Shown piece after piece: positions 16,689 to 25,788 of a DNA stretch of 64,000 nucleotides. Source of the stretch: an uncultured Paracoccaceae bacterium (lineage in GTDB: Bacteria; Pseudomonadota; Alphaproteobacteria; Rhodobacterales; Rhodobacteraceae); contig CANLVD010000001.1 of the NCBI GenBank assembly GCA_947494445.1, forward strand, positions 558,001 to 622,000. The letters are read 5' to 3'. The notes beneath the pieces are model-generated. The model worked only from the letters and a program-made list of their open reading frames with translations, ran no database searches and was not told the origin of the DNA. The stretch's first letter is position 1, and every line of letters starts with the position of its first letter. Position numbers and translations under genes: made by a program.

Positions 16689-17567
16689 ATGGCGATGGCC
16701 GACACCATTCGCCCCACGGCGGCGGCCGTGCTGGAGACACGCGGGCCTGCACGGCCGCGCAACATGGGTCAGATCATCCGCTGGCTGATCCTGTTTGCGG
16801 GCGGTGTGCTGATGGTGATGCCGATCGCCTATATGATCTCGACCTCGCTGAAATGGCCGCATGAGGTCTATGACGTCAATCTGATCCCCAAGGAACCGAC
16901 GCTTGAGAATTACACCTATGTGCTGGAGGATGGCCGGTTCTATCTGTGGTTCCTCAATTCGATCATCATCGCGACGATCACCACGGCCTCGAACCTGCTG
17001 TTTGACAGTCTGGTGGGCTATACCCTTTGCAAATTCCGGTTCCCCGGGCGGATGATCGTGTTCATCGCGATCCTGTCGACGCTGATGATCCCGACCGAGA
17101 TGCTGGTGATCCCGTGGTATCTGATGAGCCAGTCTTTCGGCTGGCTGGACAGCTATTGGGGGATCATGTTCCCCGGTCTGATGACCGCTTTCGGGACGTT
17201 TCTGATGAAGCAGTTCTTCGAGAGTGTGCCTGATGATTTCATCGAGGCCGCGCGGATCGACGGGCTGAACGAGTTGCAGATCTGGTGGACGGTGGCGATG
17301 CCGCTGGTCAAACCGGCGCTGGCGGCCTTGGCGATCTTTGTGTTTCTGGGCAACTGGACCGCGTTCCTGTGGCCGCTGATCGTGACCAATTCGGTCGAGA
17401 TGTACACCATTCCGGTCGGTCTGTCGGGCTTTGGCGATGAGGCCGATGTGGCGTGGGAGCTGATCATGACGGGTGCCGCGATCTCGACCATTCCGACACT
17501 GGTGATCTTCCTGATCTTCCAGCGCTTCATCATCCGCGGTGTGGTTATGGCGGGGTTGAAGGGATGA
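16689..17567 (+). CDS. Sugar ABC transporter permease (MalG type)
   Basis: The 292-residue partner permease has the EAA loop DDFIEAARIDGLNELQIWWT and six predicted spans, as in MalG/UgpE proteins. The start directly follows the stop of the first permease. The end overlaps the start of the lyase gene by four bases (ATGA at 17564-17567), which points to coupled translation of transporter and enzyme. Confidence 0.93.
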   Translation: MAMADTIRPTAAAVLETRGPARPRNMGQIIRWLILFAGGVLMVMPIAYMISTSLKWPHEVYDVNLIPKEPTLENYTYVLEDGRFYLWFLNSIIIATITTASNLLFDSLVGYTLCKFRFPGRMIVFIAILSTLMIPTEMLVIPWYLMSQSFGWLDSYWGIMFPGLMTAFGTFLMKQFFESVPDDFIEAARIDGLNELQIWWTVAMPLVKPALAALAIFVFLGNWTAFLWPLIVTNSVEMYTIPVGLSGFGDEADVAWELIMTGAAISTIPTLVIFLIFQRFIIRGVVMAGLKG

Positions 17568-19054
17568 AGGACAACTCGAAATTTCCCGATCCGGTCTATC
17601 GCGACACTGTGCTGGCGCCGCTTTTTGAAGGGGTGAAAACCCATTTCGCGGGGCATATGGCGGACATCAACCGGGCGCATCTGGTGATGCTGGCCGAGAC
17701 CGGCATTCTGGAGGCGGCGCAAGCGGCCCGGATTGCGGGTGCGCTTCAGGCCATCGAGGCGGAGGTGGATGTTCCTGCGCTGACCTATACGGGCGCGCAT
17801 GAGGATTACTTCTTTGTGGTGGAGGCCGAGTTGAAGGCGCGGCTGGGCGATCTGGGGGGCATGTTGCACACCGCGCGGTCGCGCAATGACATGGACCACA
17901 CGCTGTTCAAGCTGGCGCTGCGGGCGCGGATATCAAACACGCTGGGGCTGATGCGTGCATTGACCGGCGCATTGATCGACAAGGCCGAGGCCGAGGCCGG
18001 GACGCTGATTGTTGCCTACACCCATGGCCAGCCCGCCCAGCCCAGCACATTCGGGCATTACCTTGGCGCGATGATCGAGGTGCTGTTGCGTGACATGGCA
18101 CGGCTTGAGGCCGCGGCCGAGGCGCTGGAGCATTGCCCCATGGGGGCGGCTGCGATCACCACCTCGGGCTTTCCCATCGACCGGGGGCGGATGGCTGACT
18201 TGCTTGGGTTCGAGGGGCCGTTGCTGAATTCCTACGGCTGCATCGCCTCGGTCGATTACATCACGGGGCTCTATTCGGCGCTGAAGCTGGTCTTTGTGCA
18301 TCTGGGCCGCGTGGTGCAGGATCTGGCGTTCTGGTCAAGCTTTGAGGTGGGTCAATTGTCTGTGCCCAATGCTCTGGTACAGATCAGTTCCATCATGCCC
18401 CAGAAACGCAACCCTGTCCCGATAGAACACATGCGCCATCTGGCCAGCGTTGCGATGGGGCGTTGCGACATGGTGGTGGGCACGATGCACAACACGCCGT
18501 TTACGGACATGAATGACAGCGAGGGCGAGGTGCAGCAGGCGGGGTTTGCAGCCTTTGAGGCAGGCGACCGGGTGCTGGCGCTGATGACGGCGTTTCTGCC
18601 GGCCTGCGGGATTGATCAGGCCAAGGTGGCACGCAACACCGATGCGGCCTGCATCACGATCACGGAACTGGCCGACACTCTGGTGCGCGCGGAAGCGCTG
18701 AGCTTCCGGCAGGCCCATGAGATCGCAGCCGCAACCGCGCGCGCAGTGATTGCCGATGGTGTGCCGCTGGGGTCAGGGTTTGCAGCGTTTCAGGCCGCGT
18801 TCCGGTCTGAGACCGGCCGTGATGCGGATCTGTCGGCAGACGGCTTTGCCACGGCAACTTCGGCCCGGCATTTCGTTGAAGTGCGTGACCGGCCCGGAGG
18901 ACCGTCGCCACGCGCGCTGAACGCGGCACTTGAGACCTATCGCGATGGGTTGCAGGAGCTGTCGCGCGCAGCGAGCCAACGAGAGACCCGGCATGAGAGC
19001 GCCCGCGCCCGGCTGGATGACGCCTTTGGTTCCCTCAGCGGAGGAGCTATTTGA
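17564..19054 (+). CDS. Argininosuccinate-lyase-family enzyme inside a sugar transport operon
   Basis: The 496-residue protein belongs to the aspartase/fumarase superfamily, argininosuccinate lyase branch. These are homotetramers that split a C-N bond and release fumarate. It has LHTARSRND, THGQPAQPSTFGHYL and the catalytic loop SSIMPQKRNP. Two changes from typical ArgH are visible: the loop starts ISS instead of GSS, and Gly replaces Leu in THLQPAQ. The start at 17564 gives a four-base overlap with the permease; a longer frame from 17453 would run inside that gene. Placement between transporter genes suggests an imported substrate such as an N-succinyl or iminodisuccinate-like compound (EDDS lyase is in this branch), not arginine synthesis. 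That is inference. Confidence 0.85.
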   Translation: MKDNSKFPDPVYRDTVLAPLFEGVKTHFAGHMADINRAHLVMLAETGILEAAQAARIAGALQAIEAEVDVPALTYTGAHEDYFFVVEAELKARLGDLGGMLHTARSRNDMDHTLFKLALRARISNTLGLMRALTGALIDKAEAEAGTLIVAYTHGQPAQPSTFGHYLGAMIEVLLRDMARLEAAAEALEHCPMGAAAITTSGFPIDRGRMADLLGFEGPLLNSYGCIASVDYITGLYSALKLVFVHLGRVVQDLAFWSSFEVGQLSVPNALVQISSIMPQKRNPVPIEHMRHLASVAMGRCDMVVGTMHNTPFTDMNDSEGEVQQAGFAAFEAGDRVLALMTAFLPACGIDQAKVARNTDAACITITELADTLVRAEALSFRQAHEIAAATARAVIADGVPLGSGFAAFQAAFRSETGRDADLSADGFATATSARHFVEVRDRPGGPSPRALNAALETYRDGLQELSRAASQRETRHESARARLDDAFGSLSGGAI

Positions 19055-20103
19055 TGGCGGACCTGACCCTGAAAGCCCTGAGCAAAAGCTACGGAGAGAC
19101 CAAGGTTCTGCACGGCATCGATCTGGACGTGGCCGATGGCGAGTTCATCGTCTTTGTCGGTCCCTCGGGCTGCGGCAAGTCAACGACGCTGCGGATGATT
19201 GCCGGTCTGGAAGAGGTCTCGGGCGGTGAGATCAGCATCGATGGCCGGGTGGTCAATCACCTTGAGCCGAAAGACCGCGACATCGCCATGGTGTTCCAGA
19301 ATTACGCGATCTATCCGCATATGAGTGTGAAAAAGAACATCGCGTTCGGGCTCCGGTCCTCCAACATGTCCAAACCGGACAAGGAGGCACGGATCGCGGA
19401 AGTGGCGGGCATTCTGGATATGACCGATCTGCTGGAGCGCAAACCAAGCCAATTGTCAGGCGGACAGCGGCAACGGGTGGCGATCGGGCGGGCCATGGTG
19501 CGCGATCCGGCGGTGTTCCTGTTTGACGAGCCTCTGTCCAATCTGGACGCACAGTTGCGCACCCAGATGCGGCTGGAAATCAAGAAGCTGCACCAGCGGG
19601 TCGGCAACACGATCATTTTCGTGACTCATGATCAGGTCGAGGCAATGACCATGGCTGACCGGATCGTGATCATGAAGGACGGACATATCCAGCAGATCGG
19701 CACACCGGACGAGGTTTATCACAGGCCTGACACCACATTTGTCGGCCAGTTCATCGGTGCACCGTCGATGAACATGCTGGCGGCCGAATTGACCGATGGT
19801 GTGCTCAAGATCGAAGGCGGGACCGAGATCAAGCTTGCCCATGAGGCAACCGGCAAGGTCCTGCTGGGTGTCCGGCCAGATGATCTGCGGGCAGGTGCAG
19901 AGCCGGTGCTGATCGAGGGGCAGGTGATGCTGCGCGAGCCGCTTGGTCCTGACACGTTGATTTATCTGGAAACTCCGGCGGGTGAAGTGATTGCCAGGGC
20001 GTCGGGTCGGCATCCGCCGCAATTGGGGGATGTGGTCAGTCTGGGGGCTGATGAGGATTGTCTGCATCTGTTTGATGCGACGAGCGGGGTGCGATTGCCA
20101 TGA
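19054..20103 (+). CDS. Sugar ABC transporter ATP-binding protein (UgpC/MalK type)
   Basis: This 349-residue ATPase drives the importer. It contains Walker A GPSGCGKS (36-43), the Q-loop FQNYAIYPHMSV, signature LSGGQRQRVAIGRAM, Walker B VFLFDEPLSNLDAQLR, and a C-terminal TOBE-like regulatory domain (from FIGAPSMNMLAAEL). ATG 19054 is preferred to TTG 19051, because GAGGAG stands seven bases before it. It shares one base with the lyase stop codon and overlaps the kinase gene by four bases. Confidence 0.94.
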   Translation: MADLTLKALSKSYGETKVLHGIDLDVADGEFIVFVGPSGCGKSTTLRMIAGLEEVSGGEISIDGRVVNHLEPKDRDIAMVFQNYAIYPHMSVKKNIAFGLRSSNMSKPDKEARIAEVAGILDMTDLLERKPSQLSGGQRQRVAIGRAMVRDPAVFLFDEPLSNLDAQLRTQMRLEIKKLHQRVGNTIIFVTHDQVEAMTMADRIVIMKDGHIQQIGTPDEVYHRPDTTFVGQFIGAPSMNMLAAELTDGVLKIEGGTEIKLAHEATGKVLLGVRPDDLRAGAEPVLIEGQVMLREPLGPDTLIYLETPAGEVIARASGRHPPQLGDVVSLGADEDCLHLFDATSGVRLP

Positions 20104-20987
20104 GCGACATCAGTATTCTGAGCGCAGGACGCCTTTATTGCGATCTGGTTTTCGCGGGAACGCCCCGAATGCCGACGCTGGGCACGGAGACTTTTGTAGA
20201 CGGCCTGAGCCTGCACGCTGGTGGCGGCGCCTTTATCACGGCGGCAACGACAAAGACCCTGGGCCTGAAATCAGCGCTGCTGTCCACGCTGCCTGCTGCG
20301 CCCTTCGACCAGATCGTTGCCAAGGACATAGAGGCGCGCGGTGTGGATACAACGCACTGCGCATCAGCCGAACCGGGACAGATGCCGCAGATTACGGTGG
20401 TGATGGCGATGGCCGGAGACCGGTCGTTTCTCAGCCATAAATCCGGTGCCGCACTTCCTGAAACCTCTCTTGAAGGTCTTGGGTTCAACCATCTGCACAT
20501 CGGAGAGCTGCGTTCACTGGTCGAGCAACCCTGGTTGGTCAATGCAGCGCGCAAGGCAGGCATGAGCATCTCTCTCGATTGCGGATGGGATGACGAGTTG
20601 CTGGGAGCACCTGGCGATCCGGCAACATTGATTGCTCAAGTTGACCTGTTTCTGCCCAACGAGCGCGAAATGGCCCGCCTGACTGCCATGGGCCTGCCAC
20701 CCGATCCGGCACCTTTGACCGTGGTCAAATGCGGTGCACGCGGGGCCACGGCCTTGTCGCCGGAGGGGCGGGTCACGGTCGGGACCACCCGTTTGGATGC
20801 CTTTGATGCGACCGGCGCAGGGGACGCGTTCAACGGCGGGTTTCTGTCCGCTTGGCTGACAGGCACACCGCTTGCAGGGTGCTTGTCGATTGCCAACCGC
20901 TGTGGCGGGGCGGTGATCTCATCTGCTGGTGGCACTGGTGGTCTGAGTGCCTTGCGTCATCTCGCTGTTCCGGGTGCCGCCGAATAG
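20100..20987 (+). CDS. PfkB family carbohydrate kinase
   Basis: This cytoplasmic kinase of 295 residues belongs to the ribokinase/fructokinase family. The C-terminal ATP and catalytic signature is DATGAGDAFNGGF, with the catalytic Asp of GAGD. The N-terminal glycine pair lies in HAGGGAFITAAT. It probably phosphorylates the sugar part of the imported compound. It is the last gene of the operon, starting in a four-base overlap with the ATPase gene. Its 3' end overlaps the convergent DUF2461 gene by 31 bases. Confidence 0.9.
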   Translation: MSDISILSAGRLYCDLVFAGTPRMPTLGTETFVDGLSLHAGGGAFITAATTKTLGLKSALLSTLPAAPFDQIVAKDIEARGVDTTHCASAEPGQMPQITVVMAMAGDRSFLSHKSGAALPETSLEGLGFNHLHIGELRSLVEQPWLVNAARKAGMSISLDCGWDDELLGAPGDPATLIAQVDLFLPNEREMARLTAMGLPPDPAPLTVVKCGARGATALSPEGRVTVGTTRLDAFDATGAGDAFNGGFLSAWLTGTPLAGCLSIANRCGGAVISSAGGTGGLSALRHLAVPGAAE

Positions 20988-21643
20988 GCCTGGGTGCCGG
21001 CCAGCCATGAATAGACGGGCATGAAACCGGCATATTGCGCCACAACCCGCTCGACCAGATCCTCGCTTAGCACGTCATCCGCCGGGAAATCCGACCAGAT
21101 GACCAGACCCTTGCGGCGCAACAGCTGGGCTCTGGGGTGGTCGCGAGGGTAGCCTTCGGGCACACGTTTTAGCTCAGGCTCACCCAAGCGCACACCTTCC
21201 GCATTCAACCCTGTGAGGGCAGCAGCAAGATGTGCGCCATCAGCTTTCAGGATGCGTTTGCGAAACTCTTCAAGGCCAACTGGGCTGAAGGCTTTCACAC
21301 CAAAACCGAGACTGAGCCGGTCGGGTTGAAGATCGAACAGAAACGTCGGGCTTTCGGGCAGGTCTGCTAAGGTCGAAAAGGCCATTTGCAACCGGGCCGA
21401 ATAGGGGCGCTGATCCTTCGAGTACCGCAAATCGCGCAAGAGGCGGAACATGCGGGCCTTGTGCGGCAATCCGGTGAGGCTGGCCAAAGGTGGGCAGATC
21501 GCCTGCCCGAATGCATCGGCAGGGCGTTTGACACTCGCCTCGAAAACCGGTTGGTTTTCCTTGAACCAATCCCGTGTGTTGTTGGCATGAAGTCCTTGCA
21601 GGAAGTTCAGCGCTTCTGGTGTGAACCCGGTGAACCTGCCCAT
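20957..21643 (-). CDS. DUF2461 (TIGR02453) family protein
   Basis: The 228-residue protein has the family's features: FTPEALNFLQGLHANNTRDW near the start, then RDLRYSKDQRPYS and LGFGVKAFSP. The family is widespread and its biochemical role is unknown. It lies nine bases downstream of the TfoX-like gene on the same strand and is probably cotranscribed with it. Confidence 0.85.
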   Translation of the reverse strand: MGRFTGFTPEALNFLQGLHANNTRDWFKENQPVFEASVKRPADAFGQAICPPLASLTGLPHKARMFRLLRDLRYSKDQRPYSARLQMAFSTLADLPESPTFLFDLQPDRLSLGFGVKAFSPVGLEEFRKRILKADGAHLAAALTGLNAEGVRLGEPELKRVPEGYPRDHPRAQLLRRKGLVIWSDFPADDVLSEDLVERVVAQYAGFMPVYSWLAGTQAYSAAPGTAR

Positions 21644-21652
21644 GGTCCGGGA

Positions 21653-21997
21653 TCAGGTCCGCGCGGGCAGGCTGGCCACATTTTCCAGAGCCAGTGCGAC
21701 CCAGCGTGCCAGATCAGCATCCGTCACCGCCTCTGCATCGACATGGACAAAGCCCGGCATGGGGCGCGTGCCCATGGTCACAGGGACAGCGGCGGGGTCT
21801 TTCAGGGCCAGCGCTTCCCGCTCTTTGCCGACGCGGAACATGAAGCGGCGTTCACCGGTCTTGTGGACGCGTGCACCCCCCAGCATATGGCCCGAGACCA
21901 TAAGGATCAGACCGCCCATCATGCGCTTCTCGGCCACATCGGGCAGACCGGTGAGGCAAGCGCGAAGGCGGTCGTTCAGGGTCTCGTCCAGCGCCAT
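21653..21997 (-). CDS. TfoX/Sxy N-terminal domain protein
   Basis: This small cytoplasmic protein of 114 residues matches the TfoX N-terminal domain, with EKRMMGGLILMVSGHMLGG followed by RFMFRVGKE. In gammaproteobacteria TfoX/Sxy activates competence genes with CRP. Stand-alone N-terminal domains are common in alphaproteobacteria and their role is not established. It starts two bases after the end of the LacI-type regulator gene, so the three minus-strand genes probably form one transcript. Confidence 0.85.
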   Translation of the reverse strand: MALDETLNDRLRACLTGLPDVAEKRMMGGLILMVSGHMLGGARVHKTGERRFMFRVGKEREALALKDPAAVPVTMGTRPMPGFVHVDAEAVTDADLARWVALALENVASLPART

Positions 21998-21998
21998 A

Positions 21999-23063
21999 TC
22001 AGACCTGTGTGTCGTTGCGGCGGCCCAGCGTGTGACCGGGGATCAGCTTGAAGCCGACGTCAATCGTGTCGCTGCTGGGCTCGCCCGACAGGCTCATCAG
22101 CAGTTGCTCGGCGGCGACCCGGCCCATGCGCAGATGTGGCACATGCACTGATGTCAGGCGCTTGGGCAGGATCGCCCCGATGGGCAGATCACCCCAGCCT
22201 GCGATGCCGATGTCATTGGGCACATCAAGCCCGTGGGAGGTCGCGAACATGAAGCCGCCAGCGGCCAGATTGTCATTCTGATAGAACAGCGCATCGACCT
22301 CGGGGCAGCTTTTGAGGAACTGTTCGGTGGCGTAGTAACCGGTGTAGAAGCCCGGCGTGTCCTGCACCACATGGGTGTGCACGATGGTTGCTCCACCTGT
22401 TCTGATCGCGGCTTTCCAGCCCTCGAAACGCGCGGTCGCGGAATGGGCGGTGTCATGATGGGTGCCGATGTAGCCGACGCGCTGATGCCCGGTTTCGACC
22501 ATGTACTGACCCATGGCATACCCCGCATCATACTGGTTGATGCCGACGCTCATATCCAGCGGTGAAGAGTTCAGATCCCAGATCTCGACCACCGGCACGG
22601 CGCTTGATTTCAGAAGCTTGCGGGTGGCGGGTGCGTGGTTGCGACCCGTTACGATCAGGCCGGCAGGCTGCCATGACAGCACGGTTTCCAGCCATTCCTG
22701 CGTTGCCTCGCCATCATATTGCGAGACGCAGAGCACGGCCTGATAGCCTGATGCGTTCAGCTTGCGTTCGATGCCTTCAAGGACCTGGGTGAAGACCTCA
22801 TTGCCGAGATCGGGGATCGAGACGCCAACGAAAGTTGACTTGCCCTGAGAGGCAAAGGCCGCGGCCAGCCGGTTCTGGACATATCCAAGCTTTTCAACCT
22901 GTTCCAGCACCCGCTCCCGGGTTTTTGGGGAAAACCCCTTGGTGCCGTTGAGCACCCGTGATGCGGTCATTTTGGAAACGCCCGCCGCGCGCGCCACATC
23001 GGCCAGATTGACCCGGTCCGATTTACGTTTTTTCTTTTCCAACCCGTCTGTCATACTTGCCAT
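21999..23063 (-). CDS. LacI family transcriptional regulator (GntR-repressor subgroup)
   Basis: The N-terminal helix-turn-helix and hinge (about residues 17-70; VNLADVARAAGVSKMTASRVLNG) are followed by a periplasmic-binding-protein fold that senses a small sugar-like effector. It stands head to head with a ribose-type transporter operon, and the gap holds two identical palindromic sites, so it most likely represses that operon and itself. A second in-frame ATG lies at 23054; the ribosome-binding site does not decide between the two starts. The subgroup resembles E. coli gluconate repressor GntR, whose operator has the same ACCGGTA core. Confidence 0.9.
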   Translation of the reverse strand: MASMTDGLEKKKRKSDRVNLADVARAAGVSKMTASRVLNGTKGFSPKTRERVLEQVEKLGYVQNRLAAAFASQGKSTFVGVSIPDLGNEVFTQVLEGIERKLNASGYQAVLCVSQYDGEATQEWLETVLSWQPAGLIVTGRNHAPATRKLLKSSAVPVVEIWDLNSSPLDMSVGINQYDAGYAMGQYMVETGHQRVGYIGTHHDTAHSATARFEGWKAAIRTGGATIVHTHVVQDTPGFYTGYYATEQFLKSCPEVDALFYQNDNLAAGGFMFATSHGLDVPNDIGIAGWGDLPIGAILPKRLTSVHVPHLRMGRVAAEQLLMSLSGEPSSDTIDVGFKLIPGHTLGRRNDTQV

Positions 23064-23075
23064 TTCCGCAGTTGC

Positions 23076-23087
23076 GATACCGGTAAC
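23076..23087. promoter_or_regulatory. LacI-type operator 1 (GATACCGGTAAC)
   Basis: GATACCGGTAAC is nearly palindromic around the central CG. It lies 12 bases upstream of the regulator start and just before a TTGACA (23095-23100). An identical copy stands 57 bases downstream. The core matches known GntR/LacI operators. Confidence 0.7.
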
Positions 23088-23132
23088 ATTTTTGTTGACA
23101 CATCCTCACGCCTCAATCAAGCATATGGCTGA

Positions 23133-23144
23133 GATACCGGTAAC
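23133..23144. promoter_or_regulatory. LacI-type operator 2 (GATACCGGTAAC)
   Basis: This is the second identical copy of the 12-base site. It is followed by TATACT (23168-23173), a possible -10 box for the transporter operon, and by GGAAGGGG before the TTG start at 23196. Two sites 57 bases apart, about five to six helical turns, would allow looping. Confidence 0.7.
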
Positions 23145-23195
23145 TCAAAGCCGCAGCGAAAGTGGTATATACTGGTACAGGGAAGGGGTAAGCGC

Positions 23196-24722
23196 TTGCA
23201 AGACATTCTCGACGGTCTGTTTTTTGACAGGATCGACAAGCATTTCGGCGGCACCTATGCGCTGCGCAACGTTTCGCTGAGCGTGGGGCGTGGCGAGATC
23301 GTGGCTCTGCTGGGTGAGAATGGCGCGGGAAAATCAACCCTGATCAAGGTTCTGGGCGGCATTCACACTGCCGATGCGGGCGCCGTGAAAATCGACGGAC
23401 AGCCCTATCAGCACAAGGCCGGTGGCTTTGGCCATGCGCAATCCGTGGCCTTCATCCATCAGGATCTTGGTCTGATCGACTGGATGACCGTGGCTGAAAA
23501 CATGGCGCTGGCACTGGGGTTTTCGCGCCGCTTCGGAATGATCCGCTGGCGCGAGGTCGAGGATTTCGCGGCACGTGCGCTGGCCAAGGTGGATTGCGAC
23601 GTGGACCCGACCGAACGGGTGGTCAACCTGAGCCGAACCGAGAAATCGCTGGTGGCGATTGCCCGTGCGCTGGCGGTGGATTGTGATTTTCTGGTGCTGG
23701 ATGAGCCCACGGCCTCGCTACCGGCGGATGAGGTCGAGCGGCTGTTTTCGGCGTTGAGACCGCTGAAGGAGCAGGGCGTCGGGATGATCTATGTCTCGCA
23801 CCGGCTGGATGAGATTTTCCAGATTTCCGACCGCGTGGCGGTGCTGCGTGATGGTGTGATGATCGGGATGCGTGACACCGCACATACAACGCCCGAGGAA
23901 CTGGTGCATATGATCGTGGGGCGCAAATCGCGTGAGATCCTCAAGACCCGCGGAGACAAGGACAGCGTTCTGGCAGAGGTTCGCAATGTGGAAACCGCAA
24001 CCGCCGGGCCTGCAAGCTTTGATCTGCACACGGGCGAGATCCTCGGGCTGGTGGGTCTGCGCGGAGCGGGACATGAGGCGATTGCGCGCGCCATGTTCGG
24101 GGTGACGCCCTTTGAGGGAGAGATCACGCTGGCAGGCACCAAGCCTGATCTGAGCAATCCCAACACGGCGATGAAAAGCGGTGTCGGGCTGGTGGCGCGC
24201 GACCGCACGGAGGAAAGCGTGGCGATGGCGTTGAGCGTGCGGGAGAACATGTTCCTGAACCCTGCCGCCATGGGGCGGGGTCTGTGGACATTGACCCATC
24301 CGCGCAGCGAGGCGGCCGAGGCCGCCGGGATCGGAGCGGAGGTGACGCTTGCCCCAAACGACCCGGCCCTGCCGGTCGAGGCGCTGTCGGGGGGCAACCA
24401 GCAGAAGGTTGTGATCGGGCGCTGGCTCGCGACCAAGCGCAAGCTTCTGATCTGCGAGGATCCGACAGCGGGTGTTGATGTGGGCGCGAAGGCCGAGATC
24501 TATGCGCTGTTGAACAAGGCTGTCGAGGCAGGCGTGGGGATCATCGTGGTCTCGACCGACTTTGAAGAGATCGCAGTCATCTGCAACCGCGCCATTGTGT
24601 TCAGTCAAGGCCGGATCGTCGGCGAACTGTCGGGCCATTCGCTGAGCACCGAACAACTTATCCAGACCGCCTCGGCGGGAAACATGACCGAGACCAGGAC
24701 GGACGCCCATGCAATCCATTGA
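23196..24722 (+). CDS. Ribose-type sugar ABC transporter, duplicated ATP-binding protein
   Basis: This 508-residue protein has two fused nucleotide-binding domains, as in RbsA/XylG/FrcA. The first has Walker A GENGAGKSTL (40-49), the family's non-standard signature LSRTEKSLVAIARAL and Walker B FLVLDEPTASLP. The second lacks a real Walker A (GLRGAGHEAIA), as usual, and has signature LSGGNQQKVVIG. Its Walker B reads LLICEDPTAGVDVG, with the Asp-Glu pair swapped to Glu-Asp. The start is TTG at 23196; there is no nearby ATG or GTG, and GGAAGGGG lies upstream. The next gene overlaps it by 14 bases. Confidence 0.92.
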   Translation: MQDILDGLFFDRIDKHFGGTYALRNVSLSVGRGEIVALLGENGAGKSTLIKVLGGIHTADAGAVKIDGQPYQHKAGGFGHAQSVAFIHQDLGLIDWMTVAENMALALGFSRRFGMIRWREVEDFAARALAKVDCDVDPTERVVNLSRTEKSLVAIARALAVDCDFLVLDEPTASLPADEVERLFSALRPLKEQGVGMIYVSHRLDEIFQISDRVAVLRDGVMIGMRDTAHTTPEELVHMIVGRKSREILKTRGDKDSVLAEVRNVETATAGPASFDLHTGEILGLVGLRGAGHEAIARAMFGVTPFEGEITLAGTKPDLSNPNTAMKSGVGLVARDRTEESVAMALSVRENMFLNPAAMGRGLWTLTHPRSEAAEAAGIGAEVTLAPNDPALPVEALSGGNQQKVVIGRWLATKRKLLICEDPTAGVDVGAKAEIYALLNKAVEAGVGIIVVSTDFEEIAVICNRAIVFSQGRIVGELSGHSLSTEQLIQTASAGNMTETRTDAHAIH

Positions 24723-25788
24723 CTCCAACGCCCTAGAGCCCACCAAAGCAGAACTGAAAGGCGTCTCGCTTCTGGGCAGGATCGGGCGCTTTCTGCCGGT
24801 CTACGGGCTGGTCATTCTGACGGTGCTGCTGATTGTGCTGTTCAGCATTCTGTTGCCCAACACCTTCCCCACGATGCTGAACCTGCGTTCGATCCTGTCG
24901 GACAAGGCGATCATTGCGATCCTGTCGCTGGCCGCGATGATCCCGATGGTGACCGGCAAGATCGATCTGACCGTGGGCTACGGGATCGTGCTCTGGCACA
25001 TTCTGGTCATCAGCCTGCAAATCGCGGGCGTGCCCTGGCCTTTGGCCTGTATCATCATCCTGCTGGCGGGCGGGTTTGTCGGGTTCCTCAACGGATTGCT
25101 GGTTGAGGTCGCGAAGATCGACAGCTTCATCGCGACGTTGGGCACCGGCACGGTAATTTATGCGCTGGCGCTCTGGCATACCGGAGGGCGGCAGGTGGTT
25201 GCCCAGCTTGATCCGGGGTTCTATGCGCTCAACACCACCTTTGTCTTCGGGCTGCCGATCACGGCCTATTACGTGGTGATCCTTGCGGTCGCGCTTTGGA
25301 TCATCCTCGATTATCTGCCGATCGGGCGGTATCTTTATGCGATCGGCGCGAACCCCAAGGCGGCCTCGCTTAACGGGATCCGGGTGGCACGCTTTACCAT
25401 GGGGGCGTTCATCGCGTCCGGCATGCTGTCGGCACTGGCTGGCATCCTTCTCGCGGCAAAGCTGCGGATCGGGCAGGCGAGCGTCGGGCTGGAGTATCTG
25501 CTGCCCGCACTGGTGGGTGCGTTTCTGGGATCAACGACGATCAAGCCGGGACGGGTCAATGTCTGGGGCACTATTGTGGGTGTCGTGATTCTTGCGGTTG
25601 GCATCTCGGGGATTCAGCAATTTGGCGGATCTTTCTGGGTCGAGCCGATGTTCAACGGCGTGACGCTTCTGGTGGCCATCGGAATCGCCGGATACGCGCA
25701 GCGTCGCAGGGGTGCAGCCCCGCAAACCAAACGAGCCCCTACAGGGGCCGACCAATACTCAACAACAGAAACAAGGGAGGAACCATGA
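24709..25788 (+). CDS. Ribose-type sugar ABC transporter permease
   Basis: This 359-residue inner-membrane protein of the RbsC/FrcC family has eight to ten hydrophobic spans. It carries the typical segments IDLTVGYGIVLWHILV, IDSFIATLGTGTVIYA and, near the end, LLPALVGAFLGSTT. It forms the homodimeric channel that works with the upstream ATPase. It overlaps the ATPase gene by 14 bases and the binding-protein gene by four. Confidence 0.93.
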   Translation: MQSIDSNALEPTKAELKGVSLLGRIGRFLPVYGLVILTVLLIVLFSILLPNTFPTMLNLRSILSDKAIIAILSLAAMIPMVTGKIDLTVGYGIVLWHILVISLQIAGVPWPLACIIILLAGGFVGFLNGLLVEVAKIDSFIATLGTGTVIYALALWHTGGRQVVAQLDPGFYALNTTFVFGLPITAYYVVILAVALWIILDYLPIGRYLYAIGANPKAASLNGIRVARFTMGAFIASGMLSALAGILLAAKLRIGQASVGLEYLLPALVGAFLGSTTIKPGRVNVWGTIVGVVILAVGISGIQQFGGSFWVEPMFNGVTLLVAIGIAGYAQRRRGAAPQTKRAPTGADQYSTTETREEP

